In this document: piece after piece, positions 50,864 to 58,773 of the stretch | Layout of the letters: the number at the start of each line of letters is the position of its first letter | How positions within the stretch are numbered: the first letter of the stretch is position 1 | Assembly: GCF_003024195.1 (NCBI RefSeq) | Contig: NZ_KZ679048.1 | Span: 62,001-126,000 of the forward strand | Direction of reading: 5' to 3' | DNA from: Streptomyces dioscori | Lineage (GTDB): Bacteria > Actinomycetota > Actinomycetes > Streptomycetales > Streptomycetaceae | DNA length: 64,000 nucleotides | The notes under the pieces: model-generated | The model's input: only the letters and a program-made list of their open reading frames with translations | The model's database searches: none | What the model was told of the DNA's origin: nothing | Made by a program: the position numbers and the translations under genes

Positions 50864-51571
50864 GTGAAGCGAGCAATACCTGTCCTGGTCCTGAGCGTCG
50901 CGGGCCTGATCCCGGTGTGGCGCTACGCCCCCTCGGACGGCGCGACGACCACCACCGAGGCCTCGGCGCCCGCCTCGACGCCCTCCGCGTCCTCCTCCGG
51001 GGACGGCTCGTCCCAGGTGGTCAAGGGCACGACGGTGAACACCGAGAAGGGTCCCGTCCAGGTCGAGGTGACCTTCGACGGCGACAGCATCGGCTCGGTA
51101 CGGATGCTGCAGCAGCCGAACCATCCGCAGACCGAGGCGGCCGTGCCGAAGCTGATCGCGTCGACGCTTGAGGCGCAGAGCGCCGACGTCGACACGGTGT
51201 CCGGCGCGACGATCACCAGCGACGGATACCGGGAGTCGCTGCAGGCGGCCATCGACGCGCAGGCGAAGTCCGCCGCGGCGGCCTCCTCCTCGCCGTCCGC
51301 GTCGGCCACCGCGTCCCAGGTGGTGCCGGGGTCCGCGGTGAACACCGAGAAGGGCACCGTCCAGGTCGAGGTCACCTTTGACGGCGACAGCATCGGTTCG
51401 GTACGGATGCTGCAGCAGCCGAACCATCCGCAGACCGAGGCGGCCGTGCCGAAGCTGATCGCGTCGACGCTTGAGGCGCAGAGCGCCGACGTCGACACGG
51501 TGTCCGGGGCCACCATCACGAGCGAGGGGTACGTCGAGTCGCTGCAGGCGGCGCTCGACGCGAGGGGCTGA
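50864..51571 (+). CDS. Extracytoplasmic protein with two nearly identical FMN-binding domains
   Basis: This 235-residue protein has an N-terminal membrane anchor, a Ser/Ala/Thr-rich linker, and two FMN_bind domains at about 52-135 and 153-235. Each ends with SGATITS, whose Thr is the usual site of phosphoester-linked FMN added by ApbE. The two copies lie 303 bp (101 codons) apart and are nearly identical at DNA level, pointing to a recent duplication. The short copy of GAGACATCGTGA near 50827 echoes the true start region. It probably accepts electrons from the reductase upstream and passes them outside. Confidence 0.9.
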   Translation: MKRAIPVLVLSVAGLIPVWRYAPSDGATTTTEASAPASTPSASSSGDGSSQVVKGTTVNTEKGPVQVEVTFDGDSIGSVRMLQQPNHPQTEAAVPKLIASTLEAQSADVDTVSGATITSDGYRESLQAAIDAQAKSAAAASSSPSASATASQVVPGSAVNTEKGTVQVEVTFDGDSIGSVRMLQQPNHPQTEAAVPKLIASTLEAQSADVDTVSGATITSEGYVESLQAALDARG

Positions 51572-52341
51572 TGGCGGTGACCGTACCCAGTGTCGAAGCC
51601 GCCGTGACCGGCCTGGTTCATCGGGTCGAGCACATCATGGGGCTGCCGATCTCCCTGCGGATCGAGGACGGTGTCCCCGCCCGGGACGCCGTCGACGCCG
51701 CGGACCGGGTGTTCGCGTGGCTGCGGGAGGTCGACGCGCGGTTCAGCCCCTTCCTGCCCGACAGCGAGGTGTCCCGGCTGGACCGGGGCGAGCTGGCGGA
51801 CGACGAGCTGAGTCCGGAACTGGTCGAAGTCCTCGGCCTGTGCGAGCTGTACCGGATCGAGAGCGGCGGCGCCTTCCAGGTGCGGCTGCCCGGCCGGGGG
51901 CTCGATCCGTGCGCCATGGTCAAGGGCTGGGCGGTCCAGCGTGGGGCGGAACTGCTCCGGGCTTCCGGGGTGACCACGTTCTGCCTCAACGCCGGCGGTG
52001 ACGTGGTCGCGGGGGGCCGGCCCTGGCGGATCGGCATACGGCATCCGGAGCGGGCCGATCGCGTCTGCGCGGTGGTGGAGGTCACGGACGGGGCGGTGGC
52101 GACCTCCGGGCGGTACGAGCGCGGCGACCACATCTTCGACGGCCGTACGGGGTTGCCGGCGACCGGGCTGCTCAGCCTGACCGTGGTCGCGTCCACGCTG
52201 ACGGAGGCGGACGCGGTGGCGACGGCGGGGTTCGCGATGGGGGCGGCGGGGGTGGAGTGGGCCGCGGGGCGCTCGGGGTGCGAGGTGTTCGCGGTGGACG
52301 CGGGGCGGGGGGTTCGGCGGAGTCCGGGTTTCCCTGTGTGA
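51571..52341 (+). CDS. apbE: FAD:protein FMN transferase (ApbE)
   Basis: The 256-residue enzyme matches ApbE: HIMGLPISLRI, FSPFLPDSEVSRLDRGE, LDPCAMVKGWAVQRG, CLNAGGDVVAGG and, near the C-terminus, STLTEADAVATAGFAMG. ApbE moves FMN from FAD to Thr in FMN_bind domains. Its ATG overlaps the stop of the FMN-binding gene (TGATG), so enzyme and substrate are co-produced. No signal peptide is visible, so modification may take place inside the cell, or export may use another route. Confidence 0.93.
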   Translation: MAVTVPSVEAAVTGLVHRVEHIMGLPISLRIEDGVPARDAVDAADRVFAWLREVDARFSPFLPDSEVSRLDRGELADDELSPELVEVLGLCELYRIESGGAFQVRLPGRGLDPCAMVKGWAVQRGAELLRASGVTTFCLNAGGDVVAGGRPWRIGIRHPERADRVCAVVEVTDGAVATSGRYERGDHIFDGRTGLPATGLLSLTVVASTLTEADAVATAGFAMGAAGVEWAAGRSGCEVFAVDAGRGVRRSPGFPV

Positions 52342-52389
52342 CGACTGGCCGTCGTCGGCTGCGGGCTCGTTGTGGCTCACCTAAAGGAT

Positions 52390-52610
52390 TGCGCCGTTCC
52401 CCGCGCCCCTGAAGCGCCGCGTTGCGACTGGCCGTCGTGGCGTGCGGGTGGGTGGGGGGTGCCCGCGCCGTTCCCCGCGCCCCTGAGGGGCGCCGTGTGG
52501 CGACTGGTTGTGGTTGGGTGCGGGTTCGTTGTGGCTGGTCGCGCAGTTCCCCGCGCCCCTTAGGGGGCGCCTCTGGCGCTGGTGGTTTTTAGGGGCGCGG
52601 GGAACTGCGC
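52390..52610. repeat. Dispersed GCGC(A/C)GTTCCCCGCGCCCC repeats, last two forming an inverted pair
   Basis: Direct copies lie near 52390, 52470 and 52541. The last pairs with an inverted copy at 52591-52610 as two perfect 20-bp arms with a 30-nt loop. They occupy the non-coding gap after apbE (52342-52786) and probably act partly as terminators. Confidence 0.8.
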
Positions 52611-52660
52611 GATCCGCCCCCACCGGGTCGCAGGGGACGGACTACCCGCAGGCAGGTGCT

Positions 52661-52684
52661 GGGCCCCGGCAACGGGGCCCTTTT
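52661..52684 (+). terminator. Rho-independent terminator upstream of the GntR gene
   Basis: GGGCCCC and its complement flank a 6-nt loop and are followed by TTTT. This isolates the GntR promoter from the flavoprotein operon. Confidence 0.7.
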
Positions 52685-52723
52685 CCCGTTGCCGGAGAGG
52701 CGCGTGACTAGATCACGAACAAA

Positions 52724-52757
52724 ATTGTTGACAATGTTGTTCGACTAGATTTAGGTT
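52724..52757 (+). promoter_or_regulatory. GntR-gene promoter overlapping an ATTGTTGACAAT palindrome
   Basis: A TTGACA -35 box at 52728 lies inside the palindrome ATTGTTGACAAT (52724-52735), with TAGGTT 18 bp downstream as a likely -10. The same TTGTTGACAA motif appears before the MFS gene at 57258. A repressor bound here would block the -35 box. Confidence 0.7.
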
Positions 52758-52786
52758 CGACACGCACTCACTCAGGGAGGGCACAC

Positions 52787-53437
52787 ATGCCGAAAGAAGC
52801 CCGTCCGAGCACCGGAGAGCAAGCCAGACAGCACGCGCTGGCGCAGCTGCGGCAAGCCATCCTGCAAGGCGACATGGCCCCGGCCCAACGCCTCGTGGAG
52901 AACGAGCTCGCCGAGCAGTTCGGAGTCACCCGGGCCAGTGTCCGCGCAGCCCTGATCGAGCTGGAGTCGGAAGGCCTGGTCGAACGCATCCGCAACCGCG
53001 GCTCACGCGTCCGGGTGGTGACCGTGGAGGAAGCGGTCGCCATCACCGAGTGCCGCATGGTCCTGGAAGGACTGTGCGCGGGCAAGGCCGCCGTCGAGGC
53101 CACCGACGAGCAGCTGGACCAGCTGACCGCCCTGGGCGAGGCGATGTCCAAGGCAGTCGCCGACGGCGAACCGGTGACCTACTCCGACCTCAACCACGAA
53201 CTGCACGCCCACATCAGGCAGTTCAGCGGCCAACAGGTGGCCGTGGGACTCCTGGAACGGCTCAACGCCCAGCTGGTACGCCACCGTTTCCAGCTGGCGC
53301 TGCGCCCGGGGCGCCCCCAGAAATCCCTGAGTGAGCACCTGGCCATGATCGACGCGATCAGGGCCAGGGACCCGCAGGCGGCCGAGGAGGCCGTCCGCTC
53401 CCACCTCGCGGGTGTGATCGACGCGCTGCGTGAATGA
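52787..53437 (+). CDS. GntR-family (FadR type) regulator of the aromatic cluster
   Basis: The 216-residue regulator has a GntR wHTH (residues 12-75; QARQHALAQLRQAILQGDMAP, LAEQFGVTRASVRAALIELESEGLVER) and an FCD ligand-binding domain (ECRMVLEGLCAGKAA, LNHELHAHIRQFSG, LSEHLAMIDAIRARDPQAAEEAVRSHL). The His and Asp positions fit an FCD metal site. The same motif lies before this gene and before the MFS gene, so it likely controls both itself and the transporter. The effector is probably an aromatic acid or ring-cleavage product. Confidence 0.92.
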   Translation: MPKEARPSTGEQARQHALAQLRQAILQGDMAPAQRLVENELAEQFGVTRASVRAALIELESEGLVERIRNRGSRVRVVTVEEAVAITECRMVLEGLCAGKAAVEATDEQLDQLTALGEAMSKAVADGEPVTYSDLNHELHAHIRQFSGQQVAVGLLERLNAQLVRHRFQLALRPGRPQKSLSEHLAMIDAIRARDPQAAEEAVRSHLAGVIDALRE

Positions 53438-53500
53438 CGTAACGCGTGCATGACGCCGCGGGGTGGGTCAACCGGCCTGTCCAGCAAGGAGATCGCAGGT

Positions 53501-54250
53501 ATGACCCACGGCAACGCGCCCAACCCCCCACGGTCGACGCTCGTCGTCACCGCTCATGCCGGGGACTTCGTGTGGCGGGCGGGAGGAGCCATCGCCCTCG
53601 CCGCCGCCCGCGGTGAGAAGGTCACCATCGCCTGTCTGACCTACGGCGAGCGCGGCGAGTCCGCGAAGGCGTGGCGCGCGGGCAAGTCCCTGGAGGAGAT
53701 CAAGGGGATCCGCCGCGCCGAGGCGGAGGCGGCAGCCGCCGCGCTCGGCGCCGAGGTCGTTTTCTTCGACGCCGGCGACTACCCCCTGACCGTCACCCCG
53801 GAGTTGACCGACCGTCTGGTGGGCGTCTACCGCGCGGCCCAGCCCGACGTCGTGCTCACCCACCCGCTCGACGACCCCTACAACGGCGACCACCCGGCCG
53901 CCGCCCGCATGGCCCTGGACGCGCGCGTCCTCGCGCAGGCCATCGGCTACCCGGCCGAGGGGGAGATCATCGGCGCTCCGCCGGTGTTCTTCTTCGAGCC
54001 GCACCAGCCCGAGATGTGCGGTTTCAAGCCGCAGGTCCTCCTCGACATCTCCGAGGTCTGGGAGACCAAGCGCAAGGCGATGGAGTGCCTCGCCGCCCAG
54101 CAGCACCTGTGGGACTACTACACGGACCTCGCCGTCCGCCGCGGTGTCCAGCTGAAGCGCAACGCCGGACCCAATCTGGGTCTGGCACACAAGACCATGG
54201 CCGAGGCGTACATGCGGCCCTACCCGCAGGTCACAGGGGAGCTGGCATGA
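53501..54250 (+). CDS. galB: 4-oxalomesaconate hydratase, GalB-type PIG-L/LmbE-fold protein
   Basis: The 249-residue protein belongs to the LmbE/PIG-L fold. TAHAGDFVWRAGGAIA near the N-terminus matches GalB of Pseudomonas, and the zinc site continues with HPLDDPYNGDHPAA. GalB hydrates 4-oxalomesaconate to 4-carboxy-4-hydroxy-2-oxoadipate. Its neighbours are the aldolase and tautomerase of the same pathway, with 4-base overlaps, which is strong support. The ATG at 53501 follows AAGGAG. Confidence 0.88.
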   Translation: MTHGNAPNPPRSTLVVTAHAGDFVWRAGGAIALAAARGEKVTIACLTYGERGESAKAWRAGKSLEEIKGIRRAEAEAAAAALGAEVVFFDAGDYPLTVTPELTDRLVGVYRAAQPDVVLTHPLDDPYNGDHPAAARMALDARVLAQAIGYPAEGEIIGAPPVFFFEPHQPEMCGFKPQVLLDISEVWETKRKAMECLAAQQHLWDYYTDLAVRRGVQLKRNAGPNLGLAHKTMAEAYMRPYPQVTGELA

Positions 54251-54999
54251 GCGGTGTGATCGTCACCGACCCGCCGAAGGCGGAAGCGAAGGACGTCGAG
54301 GCGCTCGCCGCCTACGGAGTCGCCACCGTGCACGAGGCGATGGGCCGCACCGGCCTGCTCGGCACCCACCTGCGCCCGATCCAGCAGGACACCCGGGTCG
54401 CGGGCACCGCGGTCACGGTGCTCTCCTGGCCCGGCGACAACCTCATGATCCACGCGGCCGTCGAGCAGTGCGGCGAGGGCGACATCCTGGTCGTCACGAC
54501 CACCTCGCCCTCCACCGACGGCATGTTCGGCGAGCTGTTCGCCACCGCGCTGCAGCGTCGCGGAGTGCGCGGTCTGGTCATCGACGCCGGTGTCCGGGAC
54601 ACCGTGGAACTGCGGGAGATGGGCTTCCCCGCCTGGTCCGCCGCGGTCAGCCCGCAGGGCACGGTCAAGGCGACCGGCGGCAGCGTCAACGTGCCGGTGG
54701 TCGTCGGCGGCCAGGTCATCCGGCCCGGCGACGTGATCATCGCCGACGACGACGGCGTGGTGTGCGTACCCCGGGAGCGGGCCCGCCGCACGGCTGAGGC
54801 GTCCGAGGCCCGCGAGCTCAAGGAGGCCGGGGCCCGCGCCGCCTTCCAGGAGGGCCAGCTCGGCCTCGACCGCTACGGCCTGCGCGAGACCCTCGTACGC
54901 CTCGGTGTCTCCTACCAGTCGTACGACGCGTACGAGCGGGAGCGCGCAGCCGAACGGGATGGAGAGCGGGACGGCGAGCGGGACGGAGCCGGGTCGTGA
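54247..54999 (+). CDS. galC: 4-carboxy-4-hydroxy-2-oxoadipate aldolase, RraA fold
   Basis: This 250-residue protein matches the HMG/CHA aldolases (GalC, LigK), which split CHA to pyruvate and oxaloacetate. Features are GVATVHEAMGRTGLL, NLMIHAAVEQCGEGDILVV and GLVIDAGVRDTVELREMGFPAW (GxRD with catalytic Arg and Asp). The last 15 residues are ERDG repeats made by a 12-bp repeat. It overlaps GalB upstream and GalD downstream. Confidence 0.92.
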   Translation: MSGVIVTDPPKAEAKDVEALAAYGVATVHEAMGRTGLLGTHLRPIQQDTRVAGTAVTVLSWPGDNLMIHAAVEQCGEGDILVVTTTSPSTDGMFGELFATALQRRGVRGLVIDAGVRDTVELREMGFPAWSAAVSPQGTVKATGGSVNVPVVVGGQVIRPGDVIIADDDGVVCVPRERARRTAEASEARELKEAGARAAFQEGQLGLDRYGLRETLVRLGVSYQSYDAYERERAAERDGERDGERDGAGS

Positions 55000-56117
55000 A
55001 CGCCGCTGCCGGTCCCCGTCCGCAGGCGCCCGCGGCAGCCCGTACCGACGAGGTGCGCTGCATGCTCATGCGTGGCGGCACCTCCAAGGGCGCCTACTTC
55101 CTTGCCGGGGACCTGCCCGTCGAACCCGCCCCGCGCGACGCCCTGTTGCTGCGGATCATGGGCAGCCCCGACCCGCGGCAGATCGACGGCCTGGGCGGTG
55201 CGCATCCCCTGACCAGCAAGGTCGCGGTGGTCTCCGTGTCCGCCGACCCGGAGGCGGACGTCGACTATCTGTTCCTCCAAGTCGGCGTCGAAAAACCCGA
55301 GGTGAGTGACCGTCAGAACTGCGGCAACCTCCTCGCCGGCGTGGGCCCCTTCGCCGTGGAGCGCGGTCTGGTCCCGACGGACGGCGAGCGCACCTCCGTA
55401 CGGATCCGCATGCTGAACACCGGGGACCTCGCCGTCGCGGAGTTCCCCACTCCGGGCGGGCGTGTCGACTACTCAGGTTCGGCGGAGTTCTCCGCCGAGA
55501 TCTCCGGCGTACCGGGGTCCGCCGCGCCGGTGGTCATCGAGTTCCCGCCGGGGACCGGTCCACTGCTGCCGACCGGCCGTGCGCGCGACGTCGTCGCCGG
55601 CACCCCGGTGACCTGCGTGAACAACGGCATGCCGACCGTACTGATCGCGGCCGCCTCGCTCGGCGTCACCGGTTACGAGGAGCCCGCCGTGCTGGAGGCG
55701 GACCGTCAACTCGCCGCACGGCTAAGGGAGATCAGGCTGGCGGCCGGGAAACTGATGGGTCTGGGTGATGTGGAGGACACCACCGTGCCCAAACTCAGCC
55801 TGCTCGCACCCCCGTCGGACGGCGGCGCGGTCATGACGCGCACCTTCATACCCGTGCGCTGCCACACCTCGATCGGGGTCCTGGGTGCGGCGAGTGTCGC
55901 CGCGGGGCTGCGTATCGAGGGCGGGGTCGGCGAGGGGGTGGCGAGCGTGCCGGAGCACGGGGACCGGATGCGTATCGAGCACCCCACCGGCTTCCTCGAC
56001 ATCGAGACGGCCCTCGCGGAGGCCCCTGCCGACGCCCTCCCGGTCGCCCGGCGCACCGCCGTCGTCCGTACCGCACGCAAGATCTTCGACGGCACGGTCT
56101 TCCCCAGGCCCGCCTGA
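54996..56117 (+). CDS. galD: 4-oxalomesaconate tautomerase, PrpF/GalD family
   Basis: The 373-residue protein belongs to the PrpF/GalD isomerases (diaminopimelate-epimerase-like fold). Motifs are CMLMRGGTSKGAYF, GSPDPRQIDGLGGAHPLTSK, SDRQNCGNLLAGVGPFA and PVTCVNNGMPTVLIAA. GalD converts the keto and enol forms of 4-oxalomesaconate after ring cleavage of gallate. The GTG overlaps the aldolase stop. The active-site Cys is in NCGN. Confidence 0.92.
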   Translation: MNAAAGPRPQAPAAARTDEVRCMLMRGGTSKGAYFLAGDLPVEPAPRDALLLRIMGSPDPRQIDGLGGAHPLTSKVAVVSVSADPEADVDYLFLQVGVEKPEVSDRQNCGNLLAGVGPFAVERGLVPTDGERTSVRIRMLNTGDLAVAEFPTPGGRVDYSGSAEFSAEISGVPGSAAPVVIEFPPGTGPLLPTGRARDVVAGTPVTCVNNGMPTVLIAAASLGVTGYEEPAVLEADRQLAARLREIRLAAGKLMGLGDVEDTTVPKLSLLAPPSDGGAVMTRTFIPVRCHTSIGVLGAASVAAGLRIEGGVGEGVASVPEHGDRMRIEHPTGFLDIETALAEAPADALPVARRTAVVRTARKIFDGTVFPRPA

Positions 56118-56259
56118 GCCGCACACCGCCTCTGACTCGCGCACCACTTCTGAGCCGCGCATCGCTTCTGAGCCGTGCACCGCCTCTACGCCGCGTATCA
56201 CCCCTGCGCCGCGTTCCACTTCTGCGCCGCGCAACTCCCTTGAGCCGCACACCACCCCT
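56116..56259 (+). repeat. Eight imperfect 18-bp tandem repeats between galD and the dioxygenase gene
   Basis: Units of the type GAGCCGCGCACCACTTCT run without gap from the galD stop to the Shine-Dalgarno GAGGAG of the dioxygenase gene. In one frame they read as six-residue repeats (EPHTAS, EPRIAS, EPCTAS). They could be a spacer that affects coupling or a decayed gene end. Confidence 0.8.
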
Positions 56260-56270
56260 GAGGAGTCCTC

Positions 56271-57233
56271 ATGGCCCCGCCGCTCGGCGACATCGCCCAC
56301 CTCGGGCACGTCGAACTGCTCACCCCCGACCTGGACGCCAGTGTCCGGTTCTTCACCCAGTACCTCGGCCTGACCGAGAACGGCCGCTCGGCGGACGGGA
56401 CTTCGGTCTACCTGCGGACCTGGGACGACTACGAGCACCACAGCCTCGTCCTGACCGCGCACGACACGTCCGGCATCCGCCGCACCGCGCTGCGCGCCTC
56501 CAGCGAGGAGGCGCTCCGGCGCCGGGTCGAGGAGGCCGAGCGCGCCGGCCGCACCGGCCGCTGGGTCGAGGACGAACCGGGCCTCGGCCCGCTGTACGTC
56601 ACCACCGACCCCGACGGCCACGAGATCGCCCTCTACTGGGAGAGCGAGTGGTACCGGGCGCCTGACGGGCTGAAGCCGGGCCTGAAGAACCAGCCGCAGG
56701 CCAAGCCCGGCCACGGCGTCGGCGTACGCCGTCTGGACCACGTCAACTTCCTTGCCGCCGACGTCGGTTCGAACGGCGACTTCGTCCACGAAGTGCTCGG
56801 CGCCCGCCCCACCGAGCAGATCCAGCTCGACGACGGCAGGATCGCCGCCCAGTGGCTGACCTTCAGCAGCAAGTCGTACGACGTCGTCTACACCGAGGAC
56901 TGGACCGGCTCGACTGGGCGCCTGCACCACATCGCGTTCGCCACGGACACCCGCGAGGACATCCTGCGGGCCGCCGATCTCGCCCTGGACACCGGTGTGT
57001 TCATTGAGACGGGCCCGCACAAGCACGCCATCCAGCAGACGTTCTTCCTGTACGTGTACGAGCCCGGCGGCAACCGGATCGAACTGTGCAACCCGCTCAC
57101 GCGCCTGGTGCTGGCCCCCGATTGGCCGCTGGTCACCTGGACGGAGAACGAGCGCAAGAAGGGCCAGGCGTGGGGTCTGAAGACCATCGAGTCCTTCCAC
57201 ACGCACGGCACTCCGCCGGTGTCCGCTCCGTAG
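56271..57233 (+). CDS. Type I (VOC-fold) extradiol dioxygenase, catechol 2,3-dioxygenase-like
   Basis: The 320-residue protein has two VOC domains. The C-terminal domain carries the full Fe(II) triad: H157 (RRLDHVNFL), H220 (LHHIAFAT) and E271 (GNRIELCN), close to the spacing in XylE. It should cleave a dihydroxylated ring with O2. It sits with GalB, GalC and GalD homologues, whose substrate in known pathways comes from gallate 4,5-dioxygenase, a LigAB-type enzyme of a different fold. No LigAB-like gene is here. It may therefore be a different gallate (or protocatechuate) ring-cleavage enzyme. The ATG follows GAGGAG. Confidence 0.9.
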   Translation: MAPPLGDIAHLGHVELLTPDLDASVRFFTQYLGLTENGRSADGTSVYLRTWDDYEHHSLVLTAHDTSGIRRTALRASSEEALRRRVEEAERAGRTGRWVEDEPGLGPLYVTTDPDGHEIALYWESEWYRAPDGLKPGLKNQPQAKPGHGVGVRRLDHVNFLAADVGSNGDFVHEVLGARPTEQIQLDDGRIAAQWLTFSSKSYDVVYTEDWTGSTGRLHHIAFATDTREDILRAADLALDTGVFIETGPHKHAIQQTFFLYVYEPGGNRIELCNPLTRLVLAPDWPLVTWTENERKKGQAWGLKTIESFHTHGTPPVSAP

Positions 57234-57257
57234 GCTGCCACGCCGCCGGTTCCTGTG

Positions 57258-57302
57258 ATTGTTGACAAAAACGTTGACAATCATGGAGGGGATTTCTAGC
57301 GT
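57258..57302 (+). promoter_or_regulatory. MFS-gene promoter with doubled GTTGACAA motif
   Basis: GTTGACAA occurs at 57261 and 57273, 12 bp apart, the outer parts forming ATTGTTGACAA...GTTGACAAT. The second copy supplies TTGACA (57274-57279) with TAGCGT 17 bp on as -10. The motif is shared with the GntR promoter, so the GntR protein probably represses here. Confidence 0.7.
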
Positions 57303-57394
57303 CGAGCGCACCACGGGGTCAGCCGCACGAGTCGCGTGCGACCCACCTCCCGAATCCCCTCCAGGCACCCGACTCCTGGACGAGAGGAACAACG

Positions 57395-58729
57395 ATGTCC
57401 CCCTCCTCTTCCTCCTTCGCCCTGTCCGCACGCGGCAGCAGAATGGCCCTCCTCGTCCTGGGCCTGTGCTGGCTGGCCGTGCTCTTCGACGGCCTCGACA
57501 TGTTCATCTACGGCTCCGTACTGCCGCACATGCTGGCCGAGAAGTCCCTCGGCCTCACCCCGGACCGGGCGGGCGACCTCGGCAGCTACGCCACCTTCGG
57601 CATGCTGATCGGCGCGCTGACCGCGGGGACGATCGCCGACCGGGTGGGCCGCAAGAAGCTGATGGTCGCCTGCGTCACGCTCTTCTCGCTGGCCTCCGGC
57701 CTCTGCGCCCTGTCGAACAGCGTGGCGGTCTTCGGCCTCGGCCGGACGCTCGCCGGTGTCGGCCTCGGGGGTCTGTTGCCCACCGCGATCAGCATGGTCT
57801 CCGACTACGCCCCGCGCACCCGCGCCGCCCTCACCATCGGCCTGCTGATGACCGCCCATCACGCGGGCGGCATCCTCTCCGCCTATGTGGCCCTGTGGAT
57901 CGTGGAGCCTCTCGGCTGGCGTGCCGCGTTCTGGGTCTGTGTGGTCCCGCTGCTCTTCGTCCCGGCGCTCGCGAAGTTCCTTCCCGAGTCGCTGAGCTTC
58001 CTCGTCGCCAAGGGCCGCACCGAGGAGGCCCGCGCACTGGCCGGCCGTTTCGAGGTCGAACTGCCCGCCGAGGCAGGCAAGAAGGCCGCGGGCGACCGCT
58101 GGAACGCCCTCGCGAACCTGTTCCGCGGCGGCGAGTGGACCCAGACCCTGCTGTACTGGCTGGCCTCCTTCGGCGGCCTGCTGCTGGTCTACGGAGTCGC
58201 CACCTGGCTGCCCACGCTGATGCGCGGCGAGGGGTACGAACTGGGCTCGGCCCTGACCTTCGTCGTCCTCTTCAACCTCGGCGGCATCGTCGGCATGCTG
58301 GTCGCCGGCCGGGCCGCCGACCGGTTCGGCGCCCCGCGTATCTCGTCGCTCTGGTTCGCGCTGACCGCCGCCGGGGTCTTCCTGCTCAGCGTCCACATGC
58401 CGCTGGCGGTCACCTTCGCGGTCGTCTTCCTCACCGGGGTGTTCCTCAACAGCGCCCAGGTGATGATCTACGCGACCGTCTCGATCCGCTCCACCCCCGA
58501 CAGCCGCGCCACCGCCGTCGGCTGGACCTCGGGCATGGGCCGCTTCGGCGCCGTGTTCGGGCCCTGGCTGGGCGGCCAGCTGCTCGCCGCCGGGAACGGC
58601 GACTGGGGCTTCACCGCCTTCGCGATCGCGGGCCTTTCGTCGATGGTCTTCATCGGCATCGCCGCGCTGCGCAGCTCGAAGCGGGCGGCGGGGAGCGACA
58701 CGCATCAGGGGCTGGTCACCGCCCACTGA
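57395..58729 (+). CDS. Aromatic acid:proton symporter (MFS, AAHS family)
   Basis: This 444-residue MFS protein has 12 predicted helices and the PcaK-type features LFDGLDMFIYGSVLP in helix 1, TIADRVGRKK in the loop 2-3, and GVGLGGLLPTAISMVSDYAP. AAHS members take up benzoate-type acids such as 4-hydroxybenzoate, protocatechuate or gallate (GalT). Its own promoter bears the GntR motif. It ends the cluster and faces a kinase gene on the other strand. Confidence 0.92.
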   Translation: MSPSSSSFALSARGSRMALLVLGLCWLAVLFDGLDMFIYGSVLPHMLAEKSLGLTPDRAGDLGSYATFGMLIGALTAGTIADRVGRKKLMVACVTLFSLASGLCALSNSVAVFGLGRTLAGVGLGGLLPTAISMVSDYAPRTRAALTIGLLMTAHHAGGILSAYVALWIVEPLGWRAAFWVCVVPLLFVPALAKFLPESLSFLVAKGRTEEARALAGRFEVELPAEAGKKAAGDRWNALANLFRGGEWTQTLLYWLASFGGLLLVYGVATWLPTLMRGEGYELGSALTFVVLFNLGGIVGMLVAGRAADRFGAPRISSLWFALTAAGVFLLSVHMPLAVTFAVVFLTGVFLNSAQVMIYATVSIRSTPDSRATAVGWTSGMGRFGAVFGPWLGGQLLAAGNGDWGFTAFAIAGLSSMVFIGIAALRSSKRAAGSDTHQGLVTAH

Positions 58730-58773
58730 GCGGGCCGTCGCAGGGGGCCCGGCTGCCGTGCGGGACGCTCAGC

